From: Magnolia sinica | Lineage: Eukaryota > Streptophyta > Magnoliopsida > Magnoliales > Magnoliaceae | Reading direction: 5' to 3' | Length of the DNA: 64,000 bases | NCBI RefSeq assembly: GCF_029962835.1 | Contig: NC_080587.1 | Location: 57,503,528-57,567,527, forward strand | Shown: one piece after another, positions 42,178 to 54,095 of the stretch | Position numbering within the stretch: position 1 is the stretch's first letter | Layout: each line of letters begins with the position of its first letter | The notes under the pieces: model-generated | Database searches by the model: none | What the model was told of the DNA's origin: nothing | What the model saw: only the letters and a program-made list of their open reading frames with translations | Position numbers and translations under genes: made by a program

Positions 42178-42699
42178 CGGACGCGGTTTAGCTGGAGACG
42201 CTGCCAGCAGCCAGGTGGCTAGTGGTCGGTGTTACGTGGACCCCACCATGATGTATATGTTTTATCCACGCCGTCAATCCATTTTAATAGATAATTTTAG
42301 GGCTTTATGCCAAAAATAAGGTAGATCTAAATCTCAAGTGGACCAAACCATGAGAAAATAGTAGTGATTGAATGTCCACCATTAAAAGGCTCCTAGGGAG
42401 TAATGATTATTTGAAATCTAACCTGTTGATTAGGTCATACATACTTGGATGAAGGCAAAAATGTATATTGGCTTGATTCAAAACTTTTGTGGCCCCAATA
42501 AGTTTTTAATAGTGGGCGTTCAATCAACACTGTGTGATCCACTTGAGATTTGGATCAAACTCATTTTTAGGCTCATAATATAAAATGATCTGGAAGAATG
42601 GGTGGACGGCATGGATGGAACACATTTCTCATGGTGGGGCCCAAATAGCACTGACCCTAGCCATTGGCTACTGGCAAGGACTGTAGCCGGTTCGTTTCC
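42178..42699. mobile_element. near-complete GGGCCCACC-family inverted-repeat element
   Basis: The left GCCAGCAGCCAGGTGGCTAG-TGGTCGGTG and right CACTGACCCTAGCCATTGGC-TACTGGC are inverted. The inside runs GTGGACCCCACCATGATGTA ... CATGGTGGGGCCC. Same layout as 14917-15427. Confidence 0.72.
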
Positions 42700-42849
42700 T
42701 GACTTCACCGTGACCCTACAGTCGCAGGTGGAATCCACATGGCAAAACATATTGAACCGCGTCTAGGGAGAGAATTACCTAGCAATGTGGGGTAGACCGC
42801 CATGTTGGTGAAGAGTCAAATTTTTTGTTATCTCAACCTCACGTGGAAG

Positions 42850-43046
42850 TAAAGATAATATATGGATGCTAACGCAAATAAAATTCAAATTAATGTTATC
42901 TTAGCCACTGGATAATATATGTCAAAATAATCAATACCTTATTTTTGTCTAAACCCCTTATCTATTAATTTAACTTTAAACGTTTGGATAGTTCCATCAA
43001 TGTGATATTTTTTCCTAAATACTTACTTATATCCTATGGGCCTAGA
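42850..43046 (-). pseudogene. copia element B, reverse transcriptase N-terminal fragment
   Basis: The minus strand reads PIGYK, VFRKKYHIDGTIQTFKVKLI, DKGFRQK, GIDYFDIYYPVAKITL, ILFALASIYYL with three stops. This is the start of a copia RT. It continues directly from the pre-RT linker at 50295 on the other side of the inserted element: the two halves share the TCTAG target duplication and the joined frame reads NLPLSSRPIGYK. The RT is cut off near 42850. Confidence 0.85.
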
Positions 43047-43048
43047 GA

Positions 43049-45004
43049 TGTAGGTGTTATGGTTTCTAGCTCCTATAATTGTCAAATTTTGTAGTGCCAA
43101 AACCTCTCTTGGAATCTGTGTCTTATCCAGCTCTTCTACATAATGAAGACTTTACATCACTCAAGAACAAAGGTCTTTACTTCGAGAAATGCAAGATTAC
43201 ATGGTCATCAAGTGATTGTTCAATGTTCAAGATTCATAATTCAAGCTCCAAGTGAAGACAAAGTCTTTTTACTTTGTACTTCAAGCTCGAGATTCAAGAT
43301 ATTTCAAGTTCAAGCTTCTTAAGGTTACAAATTCAAATTTGAATATTCTTCGAAAGGTCACAAGTTCAAGCTTCATTCTATGACAAGATCTCAAGCTTCG
43401 TGAACTTCAAAGAACGACTATCAACTGAAGAAAAAGAAGTTCCAATGTTCATACATCATGTTTAAGGTATGAATGACCCTAGATTGACCATAGGGTAAGT
43501 CATTTTGAATACATAATTCAATTATATTATTTTATAAATGAATAGTCTGTTTCTCGACTAGTCTTAGACTCTGTTCGACTAGTCCTAGCACTGGCTTGAC
43601 CAGTCCAAGAAATTTCTCGACCAGTCCTAAGTTTGTTTCAAAATTTCAGAATTTTTTGTTAAGCCTCGACCAGTCCTAGAGACTGCTCGACTGGTCGTGT
43701 AAACAGTGTTCGACTCGTTCTCGACCAGTCCTGTAGCTATGACTCAAAGTCCATCAACTATTTCAAGTTCCACACGACCAGTCGTGGATAGGTCACGATC
43801 AGTCGTGGAGGTCCGTCGACCGGTCGTGTAGGGTTTACGACCATTCGTGGAAAGGCTTTATCTTATCGCGCCCAAATTTTAAAAATCTGTTGGTCCTACG
43901 ACCAGTCATAGCCTCCTCAGGACCAGTCGTGATCGCGATTTCTTCACTTATAAATAGAGCACGAATTTCAGAGTTTTTCATTCAATTCAAGATATATCAA
44001 TATGCCACTCTGAGAGATAAGTTAGTGTTCTTTTTAAGCTATATTGTGCTCATTTAATCTTCTCTTAATTTAGCTTTCTTATATTTGATTTTGTATTCTA
44101 TATTACATTCATATTTGAAGAAGGGATTGAGGATTACCCTTTTCTTGGAATCAAAATCAAATAGAGCTAGCGTAACTTGATTTAATTTAAAATCAATTTA
44201 GAACCTAGAACCATTTCATAAGTGAGTTTGGACATTGAACTTCTACATTGAAATTCTACTCTGATTTGGTTTTTCTGGGCGGTATAAAAAAGAGAATATC
44301 CAGGTATTTTACATTATTGTAAATTTCTGTTTTGGTTTTTGAGATTGTGCCAGAAAAATCTCTGTTTTGGTTTGTCTGAGGTGATCCACAAAACTCAGAG
44401 TGTGGGGTTTTTTGAATTGTGTAAGCCCACTTGAAAGATACAATTGTGAGGGTTTTAGGTGAAACTGGAAAAACCTATTTTCATGGTGAACGCTAATATC
44501 CACTGTGTGAGGATATTAGGAGTGGAGTAGTTGTGTGGCTGTTTTTCTAAACAGTTGGTGTACACACATGCGAACCACTATAATTTCTGGTCTTATGGTT
44601 TGATTGTTTATTTCTTTTTTTGGATGGTTGTAATTCCCTTTTTGCATTGTGGAGAATGTTGTAATTTCTTTTATGCAAATGTGGAGAATGTTGTAATAGC
44701 ATAAATTTCTTTCCTTCCTATTTATTTATTTATTCCTCCATATCAAGTTTGAGTTTTTGCTACACAAACCGTTCTAGTAAGGTTGTCTTGCCATAAACCC
44801 TGGGTTTTTATGGTGTAAGGTTGTCCTTAGAACAACATCTGTATTAACCTCTCAATAATTGTTCTTTTGAGGTTATCTTTAAATTCAACATTGCGGGATT
44901 GTCTATTGCTATCTGTATTTAATTTATTTAAATTCCGCTGTTATTTTTTTAATTTGGCATAGTTCTATTCACCCCCCTATAGGACATATAGCTCAGCCTT
45001 TTCA
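43049..45004 (+). repeat. 5' LTR of nested Sirevirus-like element
   Basis: TGTAGGTGTTATGG to AGCCTTTTCA, 1956 bp. U3 palindrome array at 43550-43935, TATA box TTATAAATA at 43948-43956. A few percent divergence from the 3' LTR by eye, plus a deletion of about 24 bp in the 3' copy. Confidence 0.93.
43550..43935 (+). promoter_or_regulatory. CGACCAGTCGTGG palindrome array in LTR U3
   Basis: About 13 copies of a motif with core CGAC(C/T)(A/G)GTC(G/C), for example CACGACCAGTCGTGG, GTCGACCGGTCGTG and CTCGACCAGTCC. The last lies within about 30 bp of the TATA box. The array is repeated at 48845-49225 in the 3' LTR. Confidence 0.78.
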
Positions 45005-45006
45005 AG

Positions 45007-45018
45007 TGGTATCAAAGC
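45007..45018 (+). other. primer binding site
   Basis: TGGTATCAAAGC, two bases after the 5' LTR end; differs from the usual PBS by G to A at position 9. Confidence 0.9.
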
Positions 45019-45086
45019 CTAATAGCTCGCTTTTAATTATTTTTATTGGATTTATTTCCTAAGTTAATCGATTTGAGCTATTTGAA

Positions 45087-46760
45087 ATGTCAAATTTTGA
45101 TAGTCTTTCAGTCACTAGGCCTCCACCGTTTGATGGCTCCAATTATGCCTATTGGAAAGCAAGGATGAGAATTTTCTTAAAATCCATGGATGAAAGCGTG
45201 TGGCAAGACACAATGACTGAATGGACCCCTCCTACCACTGAAGTAACTGACATCGATGGATCCAAAACTATGGGAGTTACACCTTACTTCTCTTGGACCA
45301 CTCTTCAGAAAAATGAGAGTAGTACCAATGCAATGGATTTAAATGCCATAACTTGCGCACTATTACGGATGAATTCAAAAAAATTATATCCTGTGATACT
45401 CCAAAGCAAGCCTGAGATATTTTAGAAATGACACACGAAGGAACAACAATCATCAAGAAATCTAAAGTCCAAGTCCTCACAACCAAATTTGAGAAAATAC
45501 GTATAGAGGAAAGTGAAACTTTTATAGACTTTTATACTAGATTGAATGACATTGTTAACTCTATATGGGTCTCAGTGATAAAATTCCAGAAAGTAAAGTC
45601 TGTGCAAAGATACTACGTTCACTACCTGAACGGTTCAATTCAAAGGTGACCGCGATTCAGGAACTTCGTGATGCGGATAATATGAGGGTATAAGAGTTAG
45701 TTGGTTCTTTACAAACCTATGAGTTAAACGTTAAAGCTCCTAAAGGTAAATCCATCGCCTTTAAATCTTCTAAATGTATTTCTCAAGAAAATAGTAATTC
45801 TAATTTAGAAAATTCTGAAGATGATATGACCCTTTTAGCTAAAAAGTTTTATAAGATTTTCAAAAGTAAAAAGAGAATTGATTTTCAAAAATCTAATGAT
45901 AAGAAAAGATCTAAATCTAAAACTTGAAAATCTTTAAAAGATAGTTAATCTTACAACTGCCATGAATATGGGCATTTAGCGAACAAGTGTCATAAAAAGG
46001 ACGAACCTAAAAAGAAAGATATGTTGGCTACTTGGGATGAATCTTCTGACACTAAAGCCTCTTCTTAATCAGAAGATTCTGAAACCGAGTCTGGTAATGA
46101 AGTCAAAGCCCTTATGACTCTAGCCAAGTTTACTTTTTTAGATCATGATGATTTAACTAGTGAAGAAAATCTAAATAGTGACCATGAAAATGAAGAAGAT
46201 CTTCAAGATGCTTACAATGCCCTATACAAGAAAAGTTGTAAGATTGCGGTAAAACTAAAACTTCAAAAAGAAAAGTTTTTGAAACTTAAAGAAAATTTTG
46301 ATACTCTTATTTTAGAAAAATTTCACATTTCAGATTCTTTTTAAAAAACTAAATGCGATTTAGAATTCAAAACCTCCCTTATTGAAAATATAAAATCTGA
46401 AAATGAAAAACTAAAACTTGAAGTTTCTTCACTTTTAAGTTTAAAGGATACATGGAGGTATGCCCAAGGTGATCCTAAGTTAGAAAAACTATTATTCGGA
46501 TCCAGAAAATGTGGTGACCGATCCGGTTTAGCCTACGACAAAAATATTCCTCACAAACATAAGAATACTCCTCCTAAGTTTGTGAAAGGAGAGTCTTCAA
46601 ACTCAAAAGGGAAAAGTTCAAATCAAAATTATTCTAAAAATGTTAAAACTTTTCAATCCTTAAAACCTAAAAGTAAACATATCAACTATAAAAATTAGAA
46701 TCGTAATCCTTTAGCTGAGAAAATTGTTGATTTACTTAAGGAGCTCTTAAAATCTAACTT
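45087..46760 (+). pseudogene. Sirevirus gag remnant
   Basis: Starts MSNFDSLSVTRPPPFDGSNY, AYWKARMRIFLKSMDESVWQ, a copia gag start. Broken frames continue with VQVLTTKFEKIRIEESETF, a zinc knuckle YNCHEYGHLANKC whose first Cys is Ser, then a long Lys/Glu-rich coiled-coil segment (ALYKKSCKIAVKLKLQKEKF). Sirevirus gags are known for such an extended tail. At least six stops or shifts. Confidence 0.87.
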
Positions 46761-46761
46761 A

Positions 46762-47440
46762 ATGGGTTGGTCTTATATCAACCACAAATACAAGAAGACT
46801 AACTATACTCCTAAACCCAAAACGGTAATGAAATGGGTTCCTAAGGTTACTTGCTTGGTTGCCCACACGACTTTCAAAGCATTAAGCCATTCAAAGTGGT
46901 ACCTATACAGTGGATGCTCTAGGCACATGACTGGTGACAAAGGTCTGTTCACCAATCTTAAAGACATGATTGACGGTTCAGTCACATTTGGTGATGGTAG
47001 CAACTGCAAGATTATTTGCTAAGGTACGATTCAACTTTCTAATCTTCCTTTATTTGAGAATGTTTAATATGTAGAAGGTTTAAAACACAACTTATTAAGC
47101 ATTTCTCAAATATGTGATAAGAATCATAGCGTAAAATTTTCTAATTTAAGGTTTGAAATTTTAAATAAAAATGGTTCTGTAATATTAACTGGTCGCAGAA
47201 CTTCTGAAAACTGTTATATTGTAAGTGACTCTAGCTCATCTAATTTATCGTGTTACATGTTCCATACCAATGAGACTAAGTTATGGCAAAAACGCCTTGG
47301 ACATGTACACTACCGTAACTTGTATAGATTGAGTAAAAGAGAGTTAGTAAGAGGCCTACCCAAAATATAAAAAATAGATAAAATATGTGGTGAATGCCAG
47401 ATTGGCAAGCAAACTAGGAGTTCTCACAAAAAAGTGGAAC
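46762..47440 (+). pseudogene. Sirevirus protease and GAG_pre-integrase remnant
   Basis: KWYLYSGCSRHMTGDKGLF is the protease site with Tyr (46906-46908) in place of the catalytic Asp. It is followed by FGDGSNCKI, GLKHNLLSISQICD and LWQKRLGHVHYRNLYRLSK and CGECQIGKQTRSSH, the GAG_pre-integrase zinc-binding block. The sequence then breaks and no integrase core follows. Confidence 0.9.
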
Positions 47441-47815
47441 AGAGAGGCTCTTATTCAACACCTTATTTTCAACAACTCAAATATAAACAAGATGAATTTG
47501 AGGTTAGCCGCAGGCTAGGTCAATGTGGGTGGTGGTGGAGCTGTAGCTGTAAATGAAAAAGAAGGCGATTTACCTCCATAGACATAAACATGGACGATAT
47601 CTTTGATGAGCTCGAATCAGATTCTGAGGCTGACCTTGAATATCGGCCTTCTGATTTTGCAGAGAGGTTGCATTCTCTTAAGGAACAGGTGGCTCAGATT
47701 CGTGTAACCTAGGATTTACAATTTGTTTATATGCGTAAATATATAAGGCACATTAATAAGGGTTTACATCAGATTGATCCATCTATTCTTGCTCCCTCTT
47801 CAGGATCTGATTAGT
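47441..47815 (+). pseudogene. post-pol region remnant of the Sirevirus-like element
   Basis: After the deletion point the frame reads INMDDIFDELESDSEADLEY, RPSDFAERLHSLKEQVAQIR and MRKYIRHINKGLHQIDPSIL, ending near 47813. Acidic and helical, no transmembrane signal seen. It occupies the place of the extra ORF that some Sireviruses carry after pol. Confidence 0.6.
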
Positions 47816-48355
47816 ATTTTCTAATCTTGGTTTGTAATAACTTTAATACTACTTGGTTTATTTTGTCTTGTGAGGTTATACTTGACTTAAATTTGTAGTT
47901 CATGGTTGAACTTGGTTACTTATGTTTGAATTTGACTTGCCTATTGTGTTAATACATTGTCTATCTTGATCATTTATTCCTCAATACTCTTCTTATTCTT
48001 CCTTCTTTATATCTTTCCACTTCCATGTATTGGTTTCTTCCTTTGTTATATTATGACAAAAAGGAGGAGAAGGTTGTCATGTTGATATATGATATGTGGA
48101 TTGTGTATGGATTATTTGTGAATGATTTTATTTTGAGATGGTGAGTTAAGTAAGGGAGTATTGTTGGAGGAATTGAAGCATTGAAGCAAATTGATGCTTT
48201 GTTTTTATAACTGGTGCATGATTCTTTAACCAGGTTGTAACTGGTTTCTTTTTATAATTGGCACACGATTCTTTATGTGTATAATGTTTATATTATTGTG
48301 GAGTGTGTTTTGTCACTGGAGTGTGTTTTGTCAAAAATTTGACAAAGGGGGAGAT
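47816..48355 (+). other. 3' non-coding part and polypurine tract
   Basis: T-rich non-coding DNA with the purine tract ACAAAGGGGGAGAT (48342-48355) directly before the 3' LTR. CAAAAAGGAGGAGAAGG at 48058 may be a second purine tract. Confidence 0.75.
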
Positions 48356-50294
48356 TGTAAGTGCTATGGTTTCTAGCTCCTATAATTGTCAAATTTTGTA
48401 GTGCCAAAACCTCTCTTATAATTTGTGTCTTATCCAGCTCTTCTACATAATGAAGACTTTCCATCACTCAAGAACAAAGGTCTTTACTTCGAGAAATGCA
48501 AGATTACATGGTCATCAAGTGATTGTTCAATGTTCAAGATTTATAATTCAAGCTCCAAGTCAAGACAAAGTCTTTTTACTTTGTACCTCAAGCTCAAGAT
48601 TCAAGGTTCTTAAGGCTATAAATTCAAGTTTGAATATTCTTCGAAAGGTCACAAGTTCAAGCTTCATTCTATGACAAGATCTCAAGCTTTATGAACTTCA
48701 AAGAACGACTATCAACTGAAGAAAAAGAAGTTTCAATGTTCATACATCATGTTTAATGTATGAATGACCCTAGATTGACTATAGGGTAAGTCATTTTGAA
48801 TACATAATTCAATTATATCATTTTATAAATGAATAGTCTGTTTCTTGACTAGTCTTAGACTCCGTTCGACTAGTCCAACACTGGCTTGACCAGTCCAAGA
48901 AATTCCTCGACCAGTCCTAAGTTTGTTTCAAAATTTCAAAATTTTTTGTTAAGCCTCGACCAATCCTGGAGACTGCTCGACCGGTCGTGTAAATAGTACT
49001 CGACTCGTTCTCGACCAGTCTTGCAGCTACGACTCAAAGTCCAACAACTATTTCAAGTTCCACACGACCAGTCGTGGATAGGTCACGATCAGTCGTGGAG
49101 GTCCGTCGACCGGTCGTGTAGGGCTTACGACCATTCGTGGAAAGGCTTTATCTTATCGCGCCCAAATTTTAAAAATCTGTTGGTCCTACGACCAGTCGTA
49201 GTCTCCTCAGGACCAGTCGTGATCGCGATTTCTTCACTTATAAATAGAGCACGAATTTCAGAGTTTTTCATTCAATTCAAGATAAATCAATACGCTACTC
49301 TGAGAGATAAGTTAGTGTTCTTTTTAAGCTATATTGTGCTCATTTAATCTTATCTTAATTTAGCTTTGTTATATTTGATTTTGTATTCTATATTCCATTC
49401 ATATTTGAAGAAGGGATTGAGGATTATCCTTTTCTTGGAATCAAAATCAAATAGAGCTAGCCTAACTTGATTTAATTTAAAATCAATTTAGAACCTAGAA
49501 CCATTTCATAAGTGAGTTTGGACATTGAACTTCTACGTTGAAATTCTACTCTGATTTGGTTTTTCTGGGCGGCATAAAAAAGAGAATATCCAGGTATTTT
49601 ACATTATTGTAAATTTCTATTTTGGTTTTTGAGATTGTGCCAGAAAAATCTCTGTTTTGGTTTGTCTGAGGTGATCCACAAAACTCAGAGTGTGGAGTTT
49701 TTTGAATTGTGTAAGTCCACTTGAAAGACACAATTGTGAGGGTTTTAGGTGAACATGAAAAAACCTATTTTCATAGTGAACGCTAATATCCACCGTGTGA
49801 GGATATTAGGAGTAGAGTAGTTGTGTGGCTATTTTTCTAAGCAGTTGGTGTACACACAAGCGAACCACTATAATTTCTGGTCTTGTGGTTTGATTGTTTA
49901 TTTCTTTTTGTGGATGGTTGTAATTCCCTTTTTGCATTGTGGAGAATGTTGTAATTTCTTTTATGCAAATGTGGAGAATGTTATAATAGCATAGATTTCT
50001 TTCCTTGCTATTTATTTATTTATTCCTCTATATCAAGTTTGAGTTTTTGATACACAAACCGTTCTAGTAAGGTTGTCCTGCCATAAACCCTTGGTTTTTT
50101 TGGTGTAAGGTTGTCCTTAGAATAACATCTGTATCAACCTCTCAATACTCATTTTTTTAAGGTTGCCTTTAAATTCAGCATTGTGGGATTGTCTATTGCT
50201 ATCTGTATTTAATTTATTTAAATTCCACTGTTATTTTTTTATTTGGCATAGTCCTATTCATCCCCCCTTTAGGACATATAGCTTGGCCTTTTCA
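48356..50294 (+). repeat. 3' LTR of nested Sirevirus-like element
   Basis: TGTAAGTGCTATGG to GGCCTTTTCA, 1939 bp. Same palindrome array and TATA box (49238-49246) as the 5' copy. Confidence 0.93.
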
Positions 50295-51440
50295 CTAGAA
50301 CTTAGAGGTAAGTTCACTTGTTCTCATATTTGGTTTGATACTATAAATTCAATTTCATTGTTAATAGTTTCCTTATAGAAGATTGAGTCTCTAAAAGACA
50401 TAGCCTCATTGTATGTTTTAGGGTCATCTTATATAGTCATTACTATATGTATTTTTCTGATGACATTTTTTATATCTCATTCTAATAGATGAAAATGATA
50501 CGTTGAGAGTATATCTGATCAGCGTTAAGACTCTTTTCTATTATTACCTTTTAACTCATACAAGGTTTGCTTGAACCTTCTACTTGTTGTGGAGTTATAC
50601 TCAATGGTTCTCTATTTGGAGTTTGGATTTCATTATCCCTTGACTCAAGGATAATGAGTTCTCAAAGAACTAAACGTCTCTTCATTCTATTATGGTGTTA
50701 GACTTTAGGTATAGGAGTCTATAAGTTTTGTTATTTTGTGCATACCCTACGAAGACGCACTTTATAGCTCTAGGTCTTAACTTGGTTCTTTTAGGATCAT
50801 GGGTCCTGTGATAAGCAAGACACCCCCACACTTTAAGATATCGTAGGTTAGGTTTCCTACATTTATATGTCTCATATTGTTATGTTTTATGTTTTTTAAA
50901 AGGAATTTTATTTTGAATGTGACATGCAGCAAATAGTGCCTCACCTCATAAACTCAGCAGCAACTTTGCTTGTATTAACATTGAGTTGCCCATTTCTACT
51001 AACATCCAATTCTTCCTTTCTGCTATACCATTGTTTTGCGGTATGTATGGTGCAATACATTGGTGTATTAATTCATGTTCTTCACAAAAGTTAGCGAATT
51101 CATTTAAAAAATATTTTCCCCCTCTATCACTGCAGAGAATTTTTATTTTCTTATTGACTTGTATTCTACTTCTGCTTTATACACTTTAAACATGTTTAAT
51201 GCTTCATATTTGCTCTTTAATAGGCATACATATACATATCTAGAGCAATCGTTAATAAAGGTTATAAAATACATTCTATATCCACGAGTAACAATAATGT
51301 TCAACTCACAGATATCGTCGTGCACAAGATCCAATACTTGAGATAATCTCTTGACACTAGGAAACACTTTCTTTCTCATTTTAGATCGTATGCACACTTC
51401 ACATTTATCATTCTCATTATCTGTATATGAGATTGGATCA
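50295..51440 (-). pseudogene. copia element B, integrase and pre-RT linker
   Basis: Minus-strand reading: LDLVHDDICEL, FITFINDCSRYVYVCLLKSK and KVYKAEVE, the start of the rve integrase core with its DDxC-type block. Then FANFCEEHELIHQCIAPYIP, NNGLAERKN and RTIL-like sequence, the region of the third catalytic residue. Finally the linker DPKTYNEAMSFRDSIFYKET, ending at the insertion site of the nested element. Several stops. Confidence 0.85.
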
Positions 51441-51900
51441 TTTTTAGCTATGAATTTTAAGGTACTGTACCCTATATGTCCTAATCTTCCATGCCATAAT
51501 CCAACAGATTAAACCATATATGCAGAAGTGCTATTTTCATTCAATGAAAACTTTATCATATCGTTACAAGCATATCCATTTTGGACAAAGTTCCCACTCC
51601 TTGACAAAATTAGTTTACCTGACTTGTACACCACCCTTATTCCAGGTTTTCCTATAAGATCCCTAGGAACTAAGTTTCGTCTCATGTCCGGGATGTGCAG
51701 TACATTTGTCAGGATCATATTTTTTCAAGAAGTAAACACTAGTCCCATGGTTCCTTTGTCGATGACTTTCGATTGGATTTTATTACCCATTTGGACTTCT
51801 TGACCATTGATCACATCCTCATAGGTTTTGACGGCTGATTTGTCGTAACAGATATGTACTGTAACTGCAGTATCGTACCGTCAACTGAAAACTTTTCCTT
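51441..51900 (-). pseudogene. copia element B, protease/GAG_pre-integrase part
   Basis: Minus-strand VLHIPDMRRNLVPRDLIGKP and GIRVVYKSGKLILSRSGNFV are the typical sequence after a copia protease. Upstream frames are broken and the DSG site is not clear. Confidence 0.75.
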
Positions 51901-52782
51901 GTATAGTGTTAACTTTAGTGATCATTACAACTATATTGCCCTCTACTGTACTTGTCACTTTTTTGGATTTGCAATATTAACATACACGAGTATAATGCCC
52001 AATTTTTTCACAGATATGGTAACGGCCTTTAAACTTGTTGTTCTTCTTTTGTGTTTTCTTAAATTTTTCTTTATTGGGTTTTAGGGAATCGTCTTTCTCG
52101 GGATTCTTGTTTTTGGTTTATCTATTGCATGTACTTTGGATGAAGAATTTTCATTTTTAACATTTTTATAATGGTTGTGAGATTCTTCCTAAATTCGAAG
52201 ATGTTTATAGATTTTTTCCCGTGTGTAGTCCTCAGCCTTACTAACAACTTTTTTCTATAGTCTTTTTACATCGGGGACAATTTTACGATAATAGCCCCGA
52301 CTTGGAATGATTCAGGAAGATTGATATTAATGGCCTTGATTTTATTCACTATTAGTTACAATTCTTGGATTTGGGCTAGCAGCGGATTATTATCTATCAT
52401 GTTATAGTCAAAGTACCTAGTTATCAAGAATTTTTTGGTACCTTCTTCAGCCTTATAGTTGAACTCTAGGTAGGTCCAAATTACTTTTATAGATGAAGTT
52501 TGTGTGTACAGATTGTACAATCGGTGGCATTTCGTATGTGTCCATGGCATAAAAGTTTATCTTCAGCTCGTTTGTTGCTTGTAGAATATGTTCAGGTGTG
52601 TTCTCATTGATAGCTTCAGGTAGTGGCTGCAGATTTGGATTTAAAATATAATAGATCTTTAAGGTCGTTAAGAGAAACTTGATCTTGTCTTGCCATCTTG
52701 TAAAATTGGTTTTGGCGACCCGATCAAGATGAATCAGATCATGATTAATCAGCTTAGTGAAAGATACACATTTGGTTTCCAT
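51901..52782 (-). pseudogene. copia element B, gag
   Basis: The minus-strand start at 52782 reads METKCVSFTKLINHDLIHLD and NFTRWQDKIKFLLTTLKIYY, a copia gag beginning (WxxKxxxLLxxL). Later fragments (TKKFLITRYFDYNMIDNNPL) fit the UBN2-type gag core. The knuckle region near 51960-52040 is degenerate. Confidence 0.8.
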
Positions 52783-52801
52783 TCGGATAACGCTTTAAGA
52801 T

Positions 52802-53600
52802 TGTTAGTGCAAATTACAGATTTTACAATTTCTGTAAAAATAATTTAAGAAATTGAAAATATAAGGATAAGCTGAAGCACGTGTGATCACACTGTCTTTA
52901 AAGCATTATTCGCCCCTTCTCAAAATGATTGAGAATGCTGATAGGTTTCAGGCAAACTACTTTTAGGATACGGCAAGCCAAAGTGTGGTTCTGCATTCAG
53001 CAAATACGAAGAACCACGAATGGAACTCTATATATGCAATTTTTTTGGCAGATAAATAAAACAAAAATCCTAGATTCAAAAAGAAATTTAGACCATTACT
53101 TAGGTCTGTTTCTTGAGGTCTTCTGGCTAAGGTTCGTATGAACCTTGCTGATTGAACAGAGTACATTGTTGCTCTTCTTGCTGGGTTGTAAGTGAGTATG
53201 GTTCGAGTGTTGGTGATGGTCTATTGAACAATTCAGGCACTGTTTCTATAAGTTAGGGTGGATGACTGTTATGGTCCAGGGTCATAACTCAATATGACCG
53301 TTATTTGACTACGGTGAGAAATTAGCCATTATTGGCAGTTTCTGACTGTTGTGCATGTGAGATTATTGTGGCTACATGCTGGCTGTTAATACTTACTAAC
53401 TTGATGTTTTATAACTGTTATATGACCGTTATGCATGTTGGATTAATGCTGCATGAGGAGTTACACCTCACTCCAACGTATAGTTTCCAGCCTTTATAAA
53501 AGTCACACTTGTCTCATTCAGATCACTTGTTCATTCTTAGCTACCTGACCCATATTCCCTGTTGTAAGTGCAAAGTGCACCACTAGCACCTCTACAACCA
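52802..53600 (-). mobile_element. probable LTR and leader of copia element B
   Basis: Position is right for a minus-strand 5' LTR (upstream of gag), and TGTTAGTGC at 52802 gives a CA end on the minus strand. The outer end is not resolved and I see no standard initiator-tRNA primer site. CTTTATAAAAG near 53494 is TATA-like on either strand. Confidence 0.4.
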
Positions 53601-53713
53601 CTCAACTAAGCAAATAATAAGGCACTCCACACACCACATATAAACACTATTTTTTCTTCTTTCCTTTCCGATATGGGACTAGTCCTAAAATGTTAAAATC
53701 GCAAGTTTTTCAA

Positions 53714-53770
53714 GTAAAACTTTCATTATTATTATTGTTATTATTATTATTATTATTATATATATATATT
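53714..53770. repeat. (ATT)n/(TA)n microsatellite
   Basis: Directly visible ATT units followed by TA units. Confidence 0.9.
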
Positions 53771-53817
53771 ATTAAATTATTTTTTTAATCAAAGTTTTTT
53801 TCACAACAGAAATTTGT

Positions 53818-53818
<1 letters not shown>

Positions 53819-53850
<32 letters not shown>
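53819..53850. repeat. (GT)n(TA)n microsatellite
   Basis: Directly visible short GT run then TA run. Confidence 0.9.
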
Positions 53851-53991
53851 TCTTTTCATACGAATTGTGGATGAAGATTTGAGAGATAATTACCTAAACC
53901 ACTCATTAAGTGGGTCCCACTGTGAACATGACATTGCCCAGACATCAAGGTTTGATCATGTGGTGGGCCACACTTACATTTGAGTATAGAT

Positions 53992-54000
<9 letters not shown>
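53851..54000. repeat. second copy of the GH17 downstream-flank segment
   Basis: Matches 38805-38960 in the same orientation, with a few substitutions and small indels. Confidence 0.88.
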
Positions 54001-54073
<73 letters not shown>

Positions 54074-54095
54074 TTATATATATATATATATATAT
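53990..54095. repeat. long (TA)n microsatellite
   Basis: Nearly uninterrupted TA units with GTA and GATTA interruptions. Confidence 0.95.

Larger units (their letters stand above)
43049..50294 (+). mobile_element. Sirevirus-like copia element nested in copia element B
   Basis: 5' LTR 43049-45004, 3' LTR 48356-50294, PBS at 45007 and a PPT before 48356. The target duplication CTAGA is at 43042-43046 and 50295-50299 (two extra bases GA before the 5' LTR). The internal region keeps gag with a long charged spacer, protease and GAG_pre-integrase, then jumps to a post-pol region: integrase, RT and RNase H are deleted near 47440. Stops and frameshifts throughout gag. Long LTRs, a long gag tail and a post-pol coding segment fit the Sirevirus genus. 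Confidence 0.92.

Noticed and set aside
45087..47022. Cluster of mid-size frames as a host zinc-finger gene
   Set aside because: They lie between matching LTRs and match copia gag and protease in order.
52802..53600. Fully defined LTR for copia element B
   Set aside because: One end is plausible, but no partner LTR, TSD or standard PBS could be seen, so only a low-confidence entry was kept.
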